From positions 6,509 through 21,242 of the forward strand of contig DFYJ01000076.1 of assembly GCA_002383325.1 (NCBI GenBank): a stretch of 14,734 nucleotides of DNA, written 5' to 3'. Under the pieces are notes generated by a model. It saw only the letters and a program-made list of their open reading frames with translations. It was not told the DNA's origin and did not search any database. The stretch's first letter is position 1. Each line of letters starts with the position of its first letter. Origin of the DNA: Candidatus Aminicenantes bacterium UBA4085. Lineage in GTDB: Bacteria > Acidobacteriota > Aminicenantia > Aminicenantales > UBA4085. Position numbers and translations under genes: made by a program. This document shows, piece by piece, positions 12,941-14,734 of the stretch.

Positions 12941-13615
12941 ATGCTTCGAACGATCCGCCTCATCCTCCTGGCGGCGGCCTTCGGTGCCGCCGCGACGCCG
13001 CTGCGGGCCGAGGACGTCCGACCCGAAGGGAAGTGGACCGTCAATCCTTCCCTGGGATTCCTTCTCCCGGTCCGGCTGGGCAGTCTTGTCCCGCTCGCGA
13101 ATACGGCGGACGTGCCCGGCGTCGACATCCTCCTGGAATCGAAGGGACCGCAGGCCGCTTTCTCGCTGGGCCGCAGGCTGGGCCGGCGGGTCGAGCTCCA
13201 GCTCGAAGCCTCCGCCGGACGGGCCGCGATCATGGAAGACGTCGGCATCGGCTTCGCCGGGATTCCGTTGGGCAAGACGCAGTTCTCCGAGGCCCTTGTC
13301 TGGTCCTTGGAGGTCCGGCTGCTTGCCGGCTTCGGCGGCCGTGTCCTCGAGCCTTATCTCGCGGTCGGACTTGGCGCCACAACGCTCGACATCAAGGCGC
13401 TGGATTCCCGCACGCAGCTCGGGGCCGAGCTGGGGGCCGGCTTGAAGGCCCGCCTGTCGAGGCATTTGCGGGCCGTCCTGGAGTTCAGGGATTCCATCAG
13501 CCTGTTCGACTATTTCGCGGACTTCCGGATCTTCTACGCCATGATCTATACGGCCGAGTCGCCCTCTTTCCAGCACCGCCTGGGCGCCCGTCTGGGCTTG
13601 GGCTACGTTTTTTAA
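12941..13615 (+). CDS. Outer-membrane beta-barrel-like protein with signal peptide
   Basis: A 224-residue exported protein of unknown function. Residues 1-23 form a clear Sec signal peptide (basic MLRTIR, hydrophobic LILLAAAFGAAAT, cleavage after PLRA). The mature protein shows alternating polar/hydrophobic strands with short turns: FSLGRRLGRRVELQLEASAG, WSLEVRLLAGFG, LEPYLAVGLGATTL, LGAELGAGLKARLSRHLRAV. It ends GARLGLGYVF; the terminal aromatic Phe is the signal recognised by the BAM complex. The size and pattern suit an 8-stranded barrel of the OmpW/'outer membrane beta-barrel domain' kind. It follows the amidotransferase by 6 bp with no clear ribosome site, so translation is probably coupled. 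Its stop codon overlaps that of tilS on the other strand. Barrel identity is likely; specific function is unknown. Confidence 0.82.
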   Translation: MLRTIRLILLAAAFGAAATPLRAEDVRPEGKWTVNPSLGFLLPVRLGSLVPLANTADVPGVDILLESKGPQAAFSLGRRLGRRVELQLEASAGRAAIMEDVGIGFAGIPLGKTQFSEALVWSLEVRLLAGFGGRVLEPYLAVGLGATTLDIKALDSRTQLGAELGAGLKARLSRHLRAVLEFRDSISLFDYFADFRIFYAMIYTAESPSFQHRLGARLGLGYVF

Positions 13616-14601
13616 ACGGCCCGCCGGATCGCCCCGCGGCGCCGCTCGATCGTCAGCCCCTTCCAAAGCGTCAGGCGCTTCCCGTCGGAGAGCGCCCGGA
13701 TCGCCTCCACGTCGTCCAAGGACACATCGCGCAAGTCGCCCTTGAGCGTCTTGAGGTAAGCGCGGACGATGCGGCGGGCCAGGGCAGGCGGCTGGCGCCG
13801 CAGGGCCGTGGCATCCAGGGTCGGAGCAGCCGGCGATCCTCCCGAGAGCTTTTTCATCCTGACCGCGGCGGCTGCATCGAGCCAGGCCTCTTCGTCGGCT
13901 GCGATGCGGGCCAGCCGGGCCAGGGAGCGGACCACGGCCGGCTCGAAGCGCTTTTCCAGGTAAGGGATGAGCTCGCGCCGGACCCGGTTGCGGAGGAACG
14001 CCGCATCCCGGTTGGTCTCGTCGCGCCGGAAGGCTACACCGCGGCTCTCAAGGAAGGAGAGGATCTCCCGGCGCTCGAGCGTCAAAAGGGGACGGATGAT
14101 AGCCAGGCCGCGCCGAACGGGAATCCCGGATAGTCCCATCGGCCCCGTTCCGCGCAGGAGACGCAGGAGAACGGTCTCGGCCTGGTCGTTCATGGTGTGG
14201 CCGGTGGCAATCAGGGAAGCGCCGGCCTCGCGGGCGGCGGCTTCCAGGAAGCGGTAGCGGACCTGGCGGGCGGCTTCTTCGATCCCGATTCTTCGGGAGC
14301 GAGCGATCGCCCGGACATCGCCGCGCCCTGCGAAAAAAGGGAGGCCGAGAGCCAGGGCGGCCTTTTCCACGAATCGTTCGTCGGCCGAGGCGAGAGGCCG
14401 CAGGCCATGGTTGAAATGGGCGACCGCCGTCGCGAAGCCCTCGTCGGCGCTCAACTCCAGGCAGAGGTGGAGCAAGGCCATGGAATCCGGGCCGCCGGAA
14501 CAGGCGACGAGGACGGTGTCCCCGGGACGGATCAAACCCTGGCCGATGACCGAAGCCCGGAACTTGCGGTAAGCGGGGTGGAGCCGGCGCTTGGGAGCCA
14601 T
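13612..14601 (-). CDS. tilS: tRNA(Ile)-lysidine synthase
   Basis: A 329-residue enzyme that, with ATP and lysine, converts C34 of tRNA-Ile(CAU) to lysidine, so that the tRNA reads AUA and is charged with isoleucine. The N-type ATP pyrophosphatase loop SGGPDS is at 35-40. Further family motifs are AVAHFNHGLRP, GIEEAARQVRYRFLE and ATGHTMNDQAETVLLRLLRG, then FRRDETNRDAAFLRNRVRREL. The length fits the short form (about 320 residues) lacking the long C-terminal domain of the E. coli enzyme. The frame can start at GTG 14619, but conserved sequence begins near HPAYRKF, and an extended -10 (TGATAGAAT, 14618-14610) leaves only 8 nt before ATG 14601, so I choose that start. Its stop codon shares bases with that of the facing gene (TTAA at 13612-13615). 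Confidence 0.94.
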   Translation of the reverse strand: MAPKRRLHPAYRKFRASVIGQGLIRPGDTVLVACSGGPDSMALLHLCLELSADEGFATAVAHFNHGLRPLASADERFVEKAALALGLPFFAGRGDVRAIARSRRIGIEEAARQVRYRFLEAAAREAGASLIATGHTMNDQAETVLLRLLRGTGPMGLSGIPVRRGLAIIRPLLTLERREILSFLESRGVAFRRDETNRDAAFLRNRVRRELIPYLEKRFEPAVVRSLARLARIAADEEAWLDAAAAVRMKKLSGGSPAAPTLDATALRRQPPALARRIVRAYLKTLKGDLRDVSLDDVEAIRALSDGKRLTLWKGLTIERRRGAIRRAV

Positions 14602-14609
14602 GATGGGGA

Positions 14610-14618
14610 ATTCTATCA
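14610..14618 (-). promoter_or_regulatory. Extended -10 promoter directly before tilS
   Basis: On the minus strand TGATAGAAT is a TGn-extended -10 (five of six to TATAAT). No -35 is recognisable. It ends 8 nt before the ATG at 14601, so transcription would begin at or near the start codon; no Shine-Dalgarno is present. The alternative is co-transcription with the upstream tRNA, 80 bp away. Confidence 0.4.
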
Positions 14619-14681
14619 CAGCCGAAACCGGCGGGCGGCCCCGCGAATGATCAGCCTTTTCGGCGGTGGATGGGAGGGAAA

Positions 14682-14734
14682 TGGCGGCGCAGGGATTTGA
14701 ACCCCGGACACTGCGGATATGAGCCGCATGCTCT
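14682..14734 (-). tRNA. tRNA-Met (CAU), elongator type, 3' part only
   Basis: The 53 nt at the right edge fold as the last two thirds of a tRNA on the minus strand. The anticodon stem is TGCGG/CCGCA with loop CTCATAT (anticodon CAT at 14721-14719). The T-arm has loop TTCAAAT between CGGGG and CCCTG. The 3' acceptor strand is CGCCGCC with discriminator A, and no CCA is encoded (TTT follows). The acceptor strand implies a 5' GGCGGCG, as in many elongator Met tRNAs. A CAU anticodon also occurs in tRNA-Ile2, but the inferred pairs G4-C69 and G5-C68 differ from the C4-G69 and C5-G68 used by TilS in E. coli. The 5' end lies beyond the window. Confidence 0.88.

Noticed and set aside
12655..14133. 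492-codon plus-strand frame spanning three genes
   Set aside because: It overlaps the asnB end, the barrel gene and tilS, all supported by motifs; its own sequence is Arg/Pro/Gly-rich shadow.
14682..14734. tRNA-Ile2 (CAU), substrate of TilS
   Set aside because: The inferred acceptor pairs G4-C69 and G5-C68 and overall likeness to elongator Met tRNAs argue against it, though the 5' third is not visible.
1..14734. Mobile element, prophage, CRISPR or toxin-antitoxin module
   Set aside because: No transposase or integrase, no terminal repeats, no regularly spaced repeats and no toxin/antitoxin pair could be seen; the small genes have other explanations or none.

Overview
The window is a GC-rich, gene-dense piece of chromosome from a diderm (Gram-negative-type) bacterium. 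Support for this is a lipobox-bearing binding protein, an outer-membrane barrel-like protein ending in Phe, and type IV pilus genes. The phylum cannot be proved here. The gene mix (a DUF3467 protein, a plant-type arginase/agmatinase, a PilH/PilI-like ABC transporter beside pilD, and a 65-residue conserved-looking protein) would fit Acidobacteriota/Aminicenantes or a deltaproteobacterial-type lineage. That is inference. I see no mobile element, CRISPR array, rRNA or prophage; the only RNA gene is a tRNA cut by the right edge.

Layout. Positions 1-1186 (minus) hold a sugar ABC importer: a lipoprotein binding protein followed, with an ATGA overlap, by the first 56 codons of its ATPase. Positions 1323-1998 (minus) hold two small proteins, a 65-aa unknown and a 93-aa DUF3467 protein. 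Positions 2192-3037 (minus) hold a ureohydrolase closest in motifs to plant-type arginases. From a divergent intergenic region a plus-strand operon (3313-6595) runs: ABC ATPase, ABC-2 permease, TPR-like membrane-anchored protein, prepilin peptidase. Facing it (6705-9012, minus) is a minor-pilin operon: PilV-like, PilW-like, then a PilX-like protein with a long beta-rich C-terminal region. A second divergent region starts a plus-strand operon (9181-13615): GT-C-like multi-TM protein, glutamine-dependent asparagine-synthase-like amidotransferase, outer-membrane barrel-like protein. On the minus strand, tilS (13612-14601) converges on it with overlapping stop codons, behind a partial tRNA-Met(CAU) at the right edge.

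How the parts fit. The central 5.7 kb is best read as a type IV pilus biogenesis locus: the peptidase processes prepilins, the three-gene minus operon supplies minor pilins, and the ABC exporter pair recalls the PilH/PilI transporter next to pilD in Myxococcus xanthus. The 9181-13615 operon looks like envelope or glycan work (membrane glycosyltransferase-like protein plus amidotransferase plus outer-membrane protein).

A recurring regulatory feature is that several transcription units have a recognisable sigma70-type -10 only 8-17 nt before the start codon and no Shine-Dalgarno, which suggests leaderless or near-leaderless mRNAs. Other genes here have clear AGGAGG-type sites. Most very long ORFs on opposite strands are artefacts of high GC.
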